Assembly: GCA_910578215.1 (NCBI GenBank)
Contig: CAJTPH010000028.1
Coordinates: forward strand, 1-53,857
Length of the DNA stretch: 53,857 nt
DNA from: an uncultured Acetatifactor sp.
GTDB lineage: Bacteria; Bacillota; Clostridia; Lachnospirales; Lachnospiraceae
Direction: 5' to 3'
This document shows positions 44,933 to 53,789 of this stretch, piece by piece. Below the pieces are notes generated by a model. It was given only the letters and a program-made list of their open reading frames with translations. It was not told the DNA's origin and did no database searches. The position numbers and the translations under genes were made by a program. Each line of letters starts with the position of its first letter. The stretch's first letter is position 1.

Positions 44933-45625
44933 CTACTGCTTGTCTATCTTATACCCCACGCCCCATACGACCTTCAGGTATCTGGGCTCCTTGGGATTAA
45001 TTTCTATCTTTTCACGGATATGGCGGATATGGACTGCCACCGTGTTGTCCGCGCCAATCGCATCCTCGTTCCAAATGTTCTCATAGATCTGGTCTATGGA
45101 AAAAACCCTGCCCTGGTTTTTCACCAAAAGCAGCAGTATATTATATTCAATGGGCGTCATTTTCACCGGCTCGTCGTCCACCGTCACCTGCTTGGTGTCG
45201 TCATTGATAACAAGCCCTCCCACCTGATAAATGGCCTTGTTCTCAACGTTCAGGCTGCCCAGCGAGGTATACCGGCGCAGGTTTGACTTCACCCGTGCCG
45301 CCAGCTCCAGCGGGTTAAAGGGCTTTGTGATATAATCGTCGGCACCGATATTCAAGCCCAGGATTTTATCGGTATCCTCCGACTTTGCGGACAGAATGAT
45401 AATGGGGATACTGCTGTACTCCCGTATCTTCAGGGTGGCGCGGATACCGTCCAGCTTCGGCATCATCACATCTATAATCAACAGCTGGATCTCCTCCCTT
45501 TTCATAATCTCAATCGCCTGTTCCCCGTCGTACGCCTTTATGATCCGATACCCGTCCTGGCTCAAATAAATTTCGATTGCGTCCACAATTTCCCTGTCAT
45601 CATCACAAACCAGTATATTTGCCAT
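44933..45625 (-). CDS. OmpR-family response regulator (VanR/WalR-like)
   Basis: 230 residues. Receiver domain with CDDD, phospho-acceptor Asp in LLIIDVMMPKLDG, SAKSEDTDKI and ITKPFNPLELAARV (Lys). The winged helix follows, ending TVAVHIRHIREKIEINPKEPRYLKVVWGVGYKI. The ATG at 45625 has GGGAG eight bases upstream; two residues more (45631) are possible. First of the pair with the large kinase, and only 39 nt downstream of pgeF. Confidence 0.95.
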   Translation of the reverse strand: MANILVCDDDREIVDAIEIYLSQDGYRIIKAYDGEQAIEIMKREEIQLLIIDVMMPKLDGIRATLKIREYSSIPIIILSAKSEDTDKILGLNIGADDYITKPFNPLELAARVKSNLRRYTSLGSLNVENKAIYQVGGLVINDDTKQVTVDDEPVKMTPIEYNILLLLVKNQGRVFSIDQIYENIWNEDAIGADNTVAVHIRHIREKIEINPKEPRYLKVVWGVGYKIDKQ

Positions 45626-45664
45626 TGTCATTTCTCCCTAAAGTCAAATCGTTTCTATCCTCAT

Positions 45665-46579
45665 TTACAGCAATCCCAGAAAAGCTCCCATATTTCCCCG
45701 CCTCCCTGCGCTGGCACGATGCGAAAACAAGTAAGCGCCGTTGTGGCAGGTGCAGATATCCGGCATCGAAATATTCTTCCGCAATACCCCCGCGCTCTCC
45801 AGCACCAGCCTGTTGGCAAGCCACAGATCCAGCTGATACTTTCCCGGCCGCGTCCCCCTTGTCACCACCTCGGGCTTAAAAACCCCCTTATCCGCTTCTT
45901 CCATAAACCGAGCTGCCACGTCTTCGCCCACCTCGTAGCAGTCTCTGCAGATAGAAGGTCCGATGGCCACAAGCAGCTCCTCAGGCGCCGTTCCGTAGCT
46001 CTCCCTCATGGCACTCACCATCTGCCGCCCCATTCCTGCAGCCGTTCCTCTCCACCCTGAATGGGCAAGACCCACGGCCTTGTTGCGCACATCCACAAAA
46101 AACAAGGGCACACAGTCCGCATAGTATGTCACAAGTACAATTCCTCTCTCGTCGGTCATCAGCCCGTCCACATCCTGATAATCCCTGGGGCGGACAATTC
46201 CCTTCCCCCTGTCAGCCGAGGTTATCCGGCGGATATTGGTGGTATGGGTCTGATGCGAGGCCACCATATCGCCCGCACCGCATCCGAGCACGCCCGCGAT
46301 CCTCTCATAGTTAGCCGCCACATTTTCCCCGGTATCCCCTCTGTCAACGCTGAAATTCATGGAGGCAAATTCATGTTCGCTGACGCCGCCCAGTCTGGTG
46401 GTAAAAAGATGCCTCACCAGCCCTGTTTCCTCCAAAAGCGGAAAGGTCAGATACTCCAGTTCCTCACCCCCCGGCAAAAGCACCAAATTCTGTTTTATTC
46501 TTGAAAATTTCTTCTTCATTTTATACTCTGCGGAATACGCCGCTTCATCATTGTGGTCAACTCTCTCTACTGGAAACAT
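45665..46579 (-). CDS. pgeF: Purine nucleoside phosphorylase / laccase-domain protein (YfiH/YlmD family)
   Basis: 304 residues. Zinc-site motifs ASHQTHT, YADCVPLFF and AHSGWRGTAAGM, and the CTCHNGAYLFSHRA end. Family members have purine nucleoside phosphorylase/adenosine deaminase activity and are reported to edit peptidoglycan precursors (PgeF). AAGGAG precedes the ATG. The first ~25 residues are extra; they include DEAAYS-AEYKMK, which has the same six-codon register as the 18-bp repeats but is weaker. Confidence 0.93.
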   Translation of the reverse strand: MFPVERVDHNDEAAYSAEYKMKKKFSRIKQNLVLLPGGEELEYLTFPLLEETGLVRHLFTTRLGGVSEHEFASMNFSVDRGDTGENVAANYERIAGVLGCGAGDMVASHQTHTTNIRRITSADRGKGIVRPRDYQDVDGLMTDERGIVLVTYYADCVPLFFVDVRNKAVGLAHSGWRGTAAGMGRQMVSAMRESYGTAPEELLVAIGPSICRDCYEVGEDVAARFMEEADKGVFKPEVVTRGTRPGKYQLDLWLANRLVLESAGVLRKNISMPDICTCHNGAYLFSHRASAGRRGNMGAFLGLL

Positions 46580-46687
46580 AGACGCTCCTTAACCGATTCA
46601 TTTTTTAATCAAAGCCCCCGCAGGAATAAACTCCCCTTCTCAGCCCGCCTCCCGGGTATGCAGTCATGGCAAAACAAGGCAGAGCCG

Positions 46688-47053
46688 TTACCTGGAACGG
46701 GTATAAATATGGGGAAAGGCGTTTTTTATCCACTGAACCTGACCGCCCTGAATGGCGACCACATCATAGCGCACGCCCACATTATCGCCCAAATCATGGA
46801 TATATCTGTAATAATCCGCAACCCTGCATATCTGCCGCTGCTTACGGCCGTCCACCGCCGCGGCAGCGTACCCCTTAGCGGAGGTGCCGCGGTACTTTAC
46901 CTCCACAAAGACCAGATATCCCTGATGATAGCCTATAATGTCAATTTCCCCCTGCCTGCTTCGGAAATTTCTCTCCACTATCTGCATTCCCTGCGCCTTC
47001 AGATAGTCCGCCGCGGCAGTCTCCCACTGTTCTCCCGTTCTTCTCGTATTCAA
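46688..47053 (-). CDS. yraN: YraN-family endonuclease-like protein
   Basis: 121 residues, the usual length. N-terminal GEQWETAAADYLKAQGMQIVERNFR, then GEIDIIGYHQGYLVFVEVKYR with the D-x(n)-ExK nuclease-type residues. Role uncertain. It sits just behind the FlhB-like gene, as in Bacillus. Confidence 0.94.
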   Translation of the reverse strand: MNTRRTGEQWETAAADYLKAQGMQIVERNFRSRQGEIDIIGYHQGYLVFVEVKYRGTSAKGYAAAAVDGRKQRQICRVADYYRYIHDLGDNVGVRYDVVAIQGGQVQWIKNAFPHIYTRSR

Positions 47054-47056
47054 GCC

Positions 47057-47383
47057 TTACCTCTTAATCTTACTCTTGAGTTTATCCATGGAGTCCACAA
47101 ACATCAGAATTTCCGCCACAACCTCATAAAGCTCCGGCGGTATCATGTCGCCGATCTCCAGTCTCGAAAGCGTATCGGCAAGCTTATCGTCCCTGTGTAT
47201 GGGCACGTCGTGCTCCTGTGCCCTCTCGATAATTTTCTCCGCCAAAGCGCCGCGCCCGCTGGCAATGACCTTGGGGGCATCCTCGTCAGGATTATACTCC
47301 AGTGCAATCGCCTGCTTAATTTTATTTACGCTTTTCTTTTCGGACGGATAACGATTGAATTTTTGATTTCGGTTTTCTTCCAT
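47057..47383 (-). CDS. FlhB-like export switch domain protein (YlqH type)
   Basis: 108 residues, only the cytoplasmic C-terminal domain of FlhB/EscU; no TM segments. IKQAIALEYNPDEDAPKVIASGRG (NPxx region lacks the NPTH autocleavage motif) and PIHRDDKLADTLSRLEIGDMIPPELYEVVAEIL are clear. No flagellar genes are nearby, so a flagellar role is not implied. Neighbours fliK-like and rnhB match ylqG-ylqH of Bacillus. Confidence 0.9.
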   Translation of the reverse strand: MEENRNQKFNRYPSEKKSVNKIKQAIALEYNPDEDAPKVIASGRGALAEKIIERAQEHDVPIHRDDKLADTLSRLEIGDMIPPELYEVVAEILMFVDSMDKLKSKIKR

Positions 47384-47427
47384 TTATATTTTTAACTCCG
47401 TTTTATTCCTGTAGGCGGCAGGCACTG

Positions 47428-49362
47428 TCAGGTGCGCACGTCAAAGGCATACTGTGCAAGCGCGATTCCCTTCTCCTGCTGCAGAACCGGCGCTATGCCG
47501 CTATCCGCGGTCCCGCCGTCCGGCTCGTTCTTTGTCGACATGGAATAGCTGCAGTCATAGCCCCGCTTTTTCAGCCTTTCCGTCAACAGATCCATATGCT
47601 CCGAAAGGAAATCCAGCATTTCGTCGTCACGAACACGGAAATTGGTATTTACCTTGCTGTCCTGCAGTGTGACATACACATCCACCGGCCCCAGGTATTC
47701 CATATCCAGGTGCAGAAGCGCGCTGACCTTTCCGTCCGCGTGTGCAAGATGCTTTTTGTTCGTATATACATAAAGCTCTCCGTGCGCCTCTCTCTGCTGC
47801 AGGCGAAGGGGCAGCTGCACATAGGCGTACATCTGATTGAGCTGCTGCATGAAATCCACATTCTGTGCCATGTTAGACACTGCCTTATACGCTGCCGAAT
47901 CCGCCTGCCCCGCGCTCTCAAGGGCATTGGACAGACCCTTGAGCTGTCTGTCCAGCCTGCGGTACAGCTCCTCGATCTTTCCCGGCTCCGCCACCTCCCT
48001 GGGGCTGACAGTCCACATTTTTTTCAGCTGTCCGTTTAACAGCTTCTTAAAGGACGGCTGGGAAAACATACCCGCCAGCGCCTGCATTGCCCTTCCCTGA
48101 CCTTCCGTAATAAGCATGGCTTCATTTTGCCCCATGGCCCCGGAATGCCCCGCCCGCTGCATATTCTGCAGGGAATCGATATCCCCCGCAAGCTGGTTCA
48201 TTGCCTTCAGGAACTGCGGCACATCCGCCTCTCCCGCGGCAAACAGCTTCACCTGTCTGACTGCCTCCTCCATCTGCCGGTCTGTGAGAGGCAGATTCTT
48301 AAGCATGGAAAGCACCTCCTCAGACACGGCGGCGCGCAGGGCCTCCGGCACCGCTGACATTCCCGCCTGTGCCGCTTCCCCCGCCGTCTGTCCCCCCTGG
48401 ACAGCTGCCTCGCTCTGCATTCCCGCCACCGCGTCTGGCTGCAACAAATTCGTCTCCGGGGTAAGCCCCTGCTCATTGGCTGCGTTTATGCCTTCCTGCC
48501 CCGTCACAGGGCTCTGTCCCGCCCCGTCCGGCAAAACGCCGTCCTGGGCCGCCGTATTTTGCATTGTCTCTCCCTGTACCGGCGTCTCCTGCAAAACCGC
48601 ACCCTCCGGCGTGGGCGCCAAAGCGTCCGTCTGCTGAGACGCTTCCAGGCCGCCCTCCTGCACCAGCATAAACAGCTCCTGATACAGCTTCACGGCGCCT
48701 GCGGCATTCCCGGAGGCATTCAGAGCGTCAAATACCCCCGACAGCCCCTCCGTCACCGCCTCCATTCCCTGAAGAAGCTGATGCGTCAAATTGCGATAGG
48801 AAGCCATCTGATTCAGATTCGCTTCATTGACCGGCATCTGAAGCCGATGCAGATCCACAATGTCCGAAATCGGCGCCTGCGGAAAGCTGCTGACCTCCCG
48901 ATAGACCTGCAGAAGGGAATTCCTGTTCACCGGAAGCCCCGCCTCCATCAGCTTCCCGGTCATCTCCACGGAGGTCCCGTTCACCGGCAGCCCTGCCATA
49001 TCCAGCGCCTTCAGCACATTGACGTCTGTGGCAACATTGGTAAACAAAGGGCTCAATGTCAGCGAGCTTCCGTTATTTTTAACCTCAAAGGTCATATTTT
49101 TGCCGATCTCGATATTAAGGCTGCGGTCCACCCTGGCGTTGAGCACCATGTCATCCGCCAGCCTGATCTGCACCTCCCCGCCGTTTCTGCCCACGATTTC
49201 TCCGCTGATCGTCTGACCCGGCACCAGGGAACGAATCTGCCGGTTTACGGAAGCCGTGTTCCGCGCCGTCTGCTGTTGGGAATGCGCCTCCTCACGGCGC
49301 ATCGTTTCGCTGACCTGCGTCTGACCCGAAAACATCTGCGATAGCTTCATTTGGATAACCAT
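47428..49362 (-). CDS. FliK-like protein (YlqG-type) beside flhB-like gene
   Basis: 644 residues, low-complexity Gln/Ala/Gly-rich middle (about 230-345, for example VLQETPVQGETMQNTAAQ) and a C-terminal FliK-like fold (about 515-620: QLPLRLQQREAHGELYVY..., HLDMEYLGPVDVYVTLQD). N-terminal MKLSQMFSGQTQ is also recognisable. Hook-length control proteins of this fold occur without flagella in many Firmicutes; function is open. An ATG at 49350 is an alternative. Not a secreted protein. Confidence 0.82.
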   Translation of the reverse strand: MVIQMKLSQMFSGQTQVSETMRREEAHSQQQTARNTASVNRQIRSLVPGQTISGEIVGRNGGEVQIRLADDMVLNARVDRSLNIEIGKNMTFEVKNNGSSLTLSPLFTNVATDVNVLKALDMAGLPVNGTSVEMTGKLMEAGLPVNRNSLLQVYREVSSFPQAPISDIVDLHRLQMPVNEANLNQMASYRNLTHQLLQGMEAVTEGLSGVFDALNASGNAAGAVKLYQELFMLVQEGGLEASQQTDALAPTPEGAVLQETPVQGETMQNTAAQDGVLPDGAGQSPVTGQEGINAANEQGLTPETNLLQPDAVAGMQSEAAVQGGQTAGEAAQAGMSAVPEALRAAVSEEVLSMLKNLPLTDRQMEEAVRQVKLFAAGEADVPQFLKAMNQLAGDIDSLQNMQRAGHSGAMGQNEAMLITEGQGRAMQALAGMFSQPSFKKLLNGQLKKMWTVSPREVAEPGKIEELYRRLDRQLKGLSNALESAGQADSAAYKAVSNMAQNVDFMQQLNQMYAYVQLPLRLQQREAHGELYVYTNKKHLAHADGKVSALLHLDMEYLGPVDVYVTLQDSKVNTNFRVRDDEMLDFLSEHMDLLTERLKKRGYDCSYSMSTKNEPDGGTADSGIAPVLQQEKGIALAQYAFDVRT

Positions 49363-49457
49363 ACCTTTCTGATAATACGAAGCACCTTATACCGAACACT
49401 TAACAAGCTTAACAATAAAAAGCATTGAATAATAAGGAGCCTTTACAATAAAAACAC

Positions 49458-50231
49458 CTATTCAGCCTCCGGCGCCTTTATGATATCCTCTATAAAGCTC
49501 TTGCGGTGAATCGGAGTCGCGCCGTATTTTTTCAGCGCCTCAATATGTGCAGCGCTGCCATAGCCCTTATTTCCGGCAAAGCCGTACTGGGGATAAACCT
49601 TATCATACTCCTCCATCAGCCTGTCTCTTGTCACCTTGGCTATAATGCTTGCCGCACCGATGGAAATGCTCTTGGCGTCTCCCTTGATAATAGGCACCTG
49701 CTTTATGGCAACCTTGGGGATAGTCACCGCGTCGTTCAGCAAAATATCCGGCTGGGGCTTCAGCCGGCTGATCGCCTGCCTCATTGCCTCATAGGTAGCC
49801 TGAAGGATATTGATCTCGTCGATCCGCTCCGGCGATGCATAGCCCACCCCACAGCACACTGCCTTCTCCATGATAATATCATAAAGCTCCTCTCTCTTTT
49901 TTTCGGAGAGCTGCTTGGAATCGTTAATATATAAAATGCGGCAGCCTCTGGGCAAAATGACCGCGCCGGCAACCACCGGCCCCGCCAGAGGTCCCCTGCC
50001 GACCTCGTCGATGCCGCAGATATAGGCGCAGTCCCTGTACTGCTCCTCATAAACCCTCAGCCCCTCAATACGCTGCTTCTCCAGCTTTAACGCCTCCAGA
50101 CGCTTTTTTGCCGCCTCCACGATCTTTTGGACTCCGGCGCGTCCGTCGGTCTCATATGTCTCTATAAACACAGGCAGCCTGTCAAAAGACGCTGCCTGCA
50201 TTGCTTCCTTTATTTCACTTATCGTCTGCAT
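49458..50231 (-). CDS. rnhB: Ribonuclease HII
   Basis: 257 residues. Catalytic motif CGIDEVGRGPLAGPVVAGAVILP (Asp-Glu), the later Asp in LLNDAVTIP, and GDAKSISIGAASIIAKVTRD. N-terminal ~65 residues form the extra helical region of the Firmicutes form. Removes RNA from DNA hybrids and single ribonucleotides. The ATG at 50231 follows GGGGGA; the longer frame from 50258 has no SD. Confidence 0.96.
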   Translation of the reverse strand: MQTISEIKEAMQAASFDRLPVFIETYETDGRAGVQKIVEAAKKRLEALKLEKQRIEGLRVYEEQYRDCAYICGIDEVGRGPLAGPVVAGAVILPRGCRILYINDSKQLSEKKREELYDIIMEKAVCCGVGYASPERIDEINILQATYEAMRQAISRLKPQPDILLNDAVTIPKVAIKQVPIIKGDAKSISIGAASIIAKVTRDRLMEEYDKVYPQYGFAGNKGYGSAAHIEALKKYGATPIHRKSFIEDIIKAPEAE

Positions 50232-50262
50232 ATTGCCGTTCCCCCATATTGTCAGCATGTTC

Positions 50263-50808
50263 TCACTGATGCCGCAAAACGCCTATGTCCGAAAAGGGCC
50301 AGATACGCACCCACGCCCTGCCGACAATGTTTTCCCGCTTGATATTACCCACCAGCTCCGTCCGGCTGTCAGTGCTGTTGTTGCGGTTGTCCCCCATGAC
50401 GAAGTACTCATCCTTCCCCAGCACCACAGGCTCTGCCGCAATGCCCACATGATCCGCCTTAATTATCTCTTTTCCGTAATTTTCCTCCAGGATCTCGCCG
50501 TTTATATAAATATTTCCCGCCTGGTCTATCTGAACGGTCTCGCCGGGCAGCCCGATGATCCTCTTGATATAATAAGTATTCTTCTCATACTGATAGGGAA
50601 ACACTATAATGTCAAAGCGCTGAGGGTCCGTAAAGCGGTAGGAGATCTTATCCACAATCAGGTTATCGCCGTTATTTAAGGTAGGCTCCATGGAAGCCCC
50701 GTCGACCTCCGTCCTCTGTCCTACAAAAGTAATTACCAGCCATGTCAAACACAGTACGCCCAGCAGGTACAGCAGGGTGCTTATCGTTTCTTTCATCACT
50801 TTGTTCAT
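50263..50808 (-). CDS. lepB: Signal peptidase I (first copy)
   Basis: 181 residues. One N-terminal TM (about 10-28), Ser39 in DGASMEPTL and Lys82 in YYIKRIIGLPGE form the catalytic dyad; VMGDNRNNSTDSR and WVRIWP follow. Cleaves secretory signal peptides outside the membrane. The ATG at 50808 overlaps the rbgA stop (TGATG) with GGAG at spacing 8. A second, diverged copy is at 51710-52288. Confidence 0.94.
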   Translation of the reverse strand: MNKVMKETISTLLYLLGVLCLTWLVITFVGQRTEVDGASMEPTLNNGDNLIVDKISYRFTDPQRFDIIVFPYQYEKNTYYIKRIIGLPGETVQIDQAGNIYINGEILEENYGKEIIKADHVGIAAEPVVLGKDEYFVMGDNRNNSTDSRTELVGNIKRENIVGRAWVRIWPFSDIGVLRHQ

Positions 50809-51707
50809 CACATATTCTCCGTTTCTGCTTTTGTCTCACAAGCCGAATTTTTTACGGGCCCGTCGGCAGGAAATCTCTCTAGGGTTATCCTCCCCAGCCT
50901 GCCGCCGCGGAAATCGTCCGTCAGAATATCGGCGGCTCTTTTCAGGTCCAATTCCCCGCCCTTGCGGATACAGCCCCGGCTGCGGGCAACCTCTCCCAGC
51001 ATCTCCCCGGGATCTTCCTTCCACTGGATACCGTAACGCTCCGTCACGGCGCCTGGGTAAAGCGCCTTCAACACCCTCAGCAAATCGCATGCCAGCTCCT
51101 CCATAATGATAATCTCGTCATTGATGGAGCCGATAAACGCAAGACGCATACCCACGTCGTTATCCTCAAACCTGGGCCATAGGATTCCCGGGGTATCCAG
51201 AAGCTCCAGGTTCTTATTCAGGCAGATCCACTGCTTACCCTTTGTAACGCCCGGCTTATTTCCCGTTTTGGTACACGCCTTTCCCGCAAAGGAATTGATA
51301 AAGGTTGATTTCCCCACGTTTGGAATACCTGCAACCATAGCGCGCACAGGACGGTTTACAATGCCTCGCCTGCGGTCCCTTTCTATCTTTTCCCTGCACG
51401 CCTCCTGTACCAGAGGATTGATTGCCTTGATGCCTGCGCCCGACCTGGAATTGATCTCCAGAACATGGGCTCCCTGCCCTTCAAAATAGCCCATCCACTG
51501 CTTATTCTGCACCGGGTCCGCAAGATCCGACTTATTTAAGAGCACGATCCTGGCCTTTCCCCTTCCCAGCTCATCGATATCCGGATTTTTGCTGCTCAGA
51601 GGTATTCTGGCATCTACCAGCTCAATAATAAGGTCTATCAGCTTTATATTTTCCTGCATCATACGTTTTGCTTTTGTCATATGACCGGGATACCATTGAT
51701 AATTCAT
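50808..51707 (-). CDS. rbgA: Ribosome assembly GTPase RbgA (YlqF)
   Basis: 299 residues. N-terminal WYPGHMTKAKRMM, circularly permuted G motifs: LLNKSDLAD (G4) before GIPNVGKSTFIN (G1) and DTPGILWP (G3). Binds the 50S particle in late assembly. It lies between two signal peptidases and downstream of rplS, the known order. Confidence 0.96.
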   Translation of the reverse strand: MNYQWYPGHMTKAKRMMQENIKLIDLIIELVDARIPLSSKNPDIDELGRGKARIVLLNKSDLADPVQNKQWMGYFEGQGAHVLEINSRSGAGIKAINPLVQEACREKIERDRRRGIVNRPVRAMVAGIPNVGKSTFINSFAGKACTKTGNKPGVTKGKQWICLNKNLELLDTPGILWPRFEDNDVGMRLAFIGSINDEIIIMEELACDLLRVLKALYPGAVTERYGIQWKEDPGEMLGEVARSRGCIRKGGELDLKRAADILTDDFRGGRLGRITLERFPADGPVKNSACETKAETENM

Positions 51708-51709
51708 AC

Positions 51710-52288
51710 TTATTTCACAAAGCCCATGCCCAGCTCAGCACAGGGGGCACGAAACCATACCTTTCCTATAATGTCTGTCTCACTAACCGGACCTATATTG
51801 GCCGAACGGCTGTCCTCGCTGTTATCCGGATTGTCTCCTATACAAAAGTACTCTCCCTTTCCAAGAATGAGCCTGCTTGCGGCAATGCCCGGGTCTGTAA
51901 TCTTTTCCTTCACCCATTCGCTTTCCTCGTCATTCACATAGAGCACTCCGTCCTTTATTTCCACATTGTCTCCGGAAACCGCCACTACCCGCTTTACATA
52001 ATAATGCGCATTTTCGTTGCCGTTTGGAAGAAATACCACCACATCCCCTCTTTTGGGCGTAGAAATCAGGTACAGAAAGCGATTGATAAACACCGCCTGC
52101 CCATTGTAAAGCGCGGGCTCCATGGACGTGCCCACCACCCGCGTGCTCATTCCCAGAAAAAGATTCATCACAACAGCGATAAATACCGCCGTAAAAATGC
52201 CGAATATCCAGGTGAATATTTCCCGTATGAAAGCAGAGTTTATTTTTTTCTTCCTTTTATAAAAAATGAGACCTTTATTCTTTGCCAT
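51710..52288 (-). CDS. lepB: Signal peptidase I (second copy)
   Basis: 192 residues. Basic N-terminus, TM about 24-44, Ser55 in GTSMEPAL and Lys99 in YYVKRVVAVSGD, IGDNPDNSEDSR and VWFRAP. Same class as 50263-50808 but clearly diverged. Precedes rbgA by 2 nt, so the three are one transcript. Confidence 0.94.
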   Translation of the reverse strand: MAKNKGLIFYKRKKKINSAFIREIFTWIFGIFTAVFIAVVMNLFLGMSTRVVGTSMEPALYNGQAVFINRFLYLISTPKRGDVVVFLPNGNENAHYYVKRVVAVSGDNVEIKDGVLYVNDEESEWVKEKITDPGIAASRLILGKGEYFCIGDNPDNSEDSRSANIGPVSETDIIGKVWFRAPCAELGMGFVK

Positions 52289-52418
52289 ATTGTAATTTTA
52301 TTTTTCATCCTCAAGAGGGTTGGCGAGGCATCTTAAATGCCTGCCTGATTTTTTGCTTTTACTGGAAAATCCTTCTTCCATGCCGCCCATAACAGTATAA
52401 CATACTTTTCTTAAATAT

Positions 52419-52450
52419 AAAAGGACAACAACACAAGTTATTGTCCTTTT
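52419..52450 (-). terminator. Intrinsic terminator of rplS
   Basis: Ten-bp stem AAAAGGACAA/TTGTCCTTTT with a 12-nt loop, followed by ATATTT on the minus strand, 43 nt after the rplS stop. It could be partial, letting some transcripts continue into the signal peptidase gene. The remaining gap (52289-52418) holds a short frame MGGMEEGFSSKSKKSG with a MEEGFS unit resembling the 18-bp repeat. Confidence 0.75.
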
Positions 52451-52492
52451 GCTTCCGAACGGAATACCTGCCAGGCCAGCCGGCTTCGTATC

Positions 52493-52837
52493 CTATTTTG
52501 CCTCTTTAACCTTAGCCCTCTTGCCCACTCGGTTTCTCAGGTAATTCAGCTTCGCGCGCCTTACCTTACCTCTCCTGACTACCTCGATCTTCTCTACATT
52601 AGGGGAATGTACGGGCCATGTCTTCTCAACGCCGATACCGTTAGATGTCTTTCTTACGGTAAAGGTCTCTCTGCTGCTTCCGCCCTGTCTCTTGAGCACA
52701 ACGCCCTCAAATACCTGAATTCTCTCGCGGTTTCCCTCTTTGATCTTACCATAAACCTTTACGGTATCACCAACCTCAAACTGTTCCACATTTTCCTTCA
52801 GCTGTGCAGCTTCAATCTCTCTGATAATATCACTCAT
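52493..52837 (-). CDS. rplS: 50S ribosomal protein L19
   Basis: 114 residues, normal length. FEVGDTVKVYGKIKEGNRERIQVFEGVVLKRQGG and NGIGVEKTWPVHSPNVEKIEVVRRGKVRRAKLNYLR are conserved L19. Good AGGAGG before the ATG. Confidence 0.98.
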   Translation of the reverse strand: MSDIIREIEAAQLKENVEQFEVGDTVKVYGKIKEGNRERIQVFEGVVLKRQGGSSRETFTVRKTSNGIGVEKTWPVHSPNVEKIEVVRRGKVRRAKLNYLRNRVGKRAKVKEAK

Positions 52838-52960
52838 AACGAGCCTCCTTCATAAAATGGATGTTCTTAATACGTTTTGTAACAGAGGACCATCTCGTTT
52901 TCACAACAGTAAGATTCTACCACAATTGTCTGCGGGAAGCAAGCTTTTTTTCAGCTTTTT
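52838..52960 (-). promoter_or_regulatory. Possible ribosomal L19 leader
   Basis: The minus-strand segment with GAGATGGTCCTCTGTTAC before rplS may form a leader element with GATG pairing to CATC just before the SD. L19 leaders are common in Firmicutes; I could not fold it by eye with certainty. Confidence 0.3.
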
Positions 52961-52999
52961 CACCGTTTAACTCAGAGAGCATTTGCCTTGACTATACTT

Positions 53000-53572
53000 C
53001 TACTGTTCCTTTGAACCCTTTGTGGTCTCGACAAAGATTTCCTTTGCCACGACGTCGTGGAGCCCTTCCGAACCCTTTCGTAATTCCCCTCTTACCACGT
53101 CACCCACCATAATTTCATTGGCATTTATTCTTTCCTTTTCCGGATAAAGCCTGTATACCCTGGTCTTCTGGTCTATATGCACCCTAAGGGTGGAATCTCT
53201 GATAAATGTTCCGCCATATGGAACAGTCAAAATCACCTGACCGTTTTCATCTGTCTCCACCGCCAGTACCGTGCCGAAAATATTTCTTGAGCTTGCCTTC
53301 GGCCCGGTCATCATTTCATAAACCGCATAGATAATACAGGAAGTGCATAAAAGTAAAATGCTTATAAGAAGAAATCTTTTTAACAGAATCCAAAGCTTAT
53401 TATAGGATGCTTTTGTTTTTTGAATAAGCGGATCTTTTTTCCTGAAAAACACATCTATTTTCTCTACTGTTTTGTTCCATATACCCTGATTATTAATAAA
53501 ATACCTCCCTATATAAAAGTGTAGTCTCGGAAACTTCCAAGCCTTTATTTTACTCAATCTCTTCGTTCCCAA
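53000..53572 (-). CDS. Unknown single-pass membrane protein
   Basis: Up to 190 residues from a TTG at 53572. One hydrophobic segment (LLKRFLLISILLLCTSCIIYAVY) and a soluble C-terminal part of about 100 residues (VTLAVETDENGQVILTVPYGGTFIRDSTLR-like, a beta-rich domain by appearance). No family recognised. The TTG has only weak SD; a perfectly spaced GGGAGG precedes an in-frame ATT at 53497, which would shorten it to 165 residues (see findings). It is upstream of rplS on the same strand. Confidence 0.65.
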   Translation of the reverse strand: MGTKRLSKIKAWKFPRLHFYIGRYFINNQGIWNKTVEKIDVFFRKKDPLIQKTKASYNKLWILLKRFLLISILLLCTSCIIYAVYEMMTGPKASSRNIFGTVLAVETDENGQVILTVPYGGTFIRDSTLRVHIDQKTRVYRLYPEKERINANEIMVGDVVRGELRKGSEGLHDVVAKEIFVETTKGSKEQ

Positions 53573-53699
53573 AATTCCACTTTCACATCTATTTTTTTGT
53601 AATATTTACCTTTTCTTCCTTCAAACAGACTCTTTCAGCATCCTCATAAATTTCTGCATTTTTTCTTCTAAAACACTTGACAAACTCCTTAAAATGTGC

Positions 53700-53734
53700 G
53701 GCCGTTTTCGCTGATAATGCCAGCGAAAACGGCC
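53700..53734 (+). promoter_or_regulatory. Perfect 13-bp hairpin in the leader of the partial plus-strand gene
   Basis: GGCCGTTTTCGCT (53700-53712) and AGCGAAAACGGCC (53722-53734) with a 9-nt loop. It is followed by CCTTTGTTATG, so T-tract support is weak; it may be an attenuator or operator for the gene at 53790, or belong to the other strand. Confidence 0.5.
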
Positions 53735-53789
53735 CCTTTGTTATGAAGTGATTTTCGCTTCCCAACACACAACTAAGGAGGACACATCT

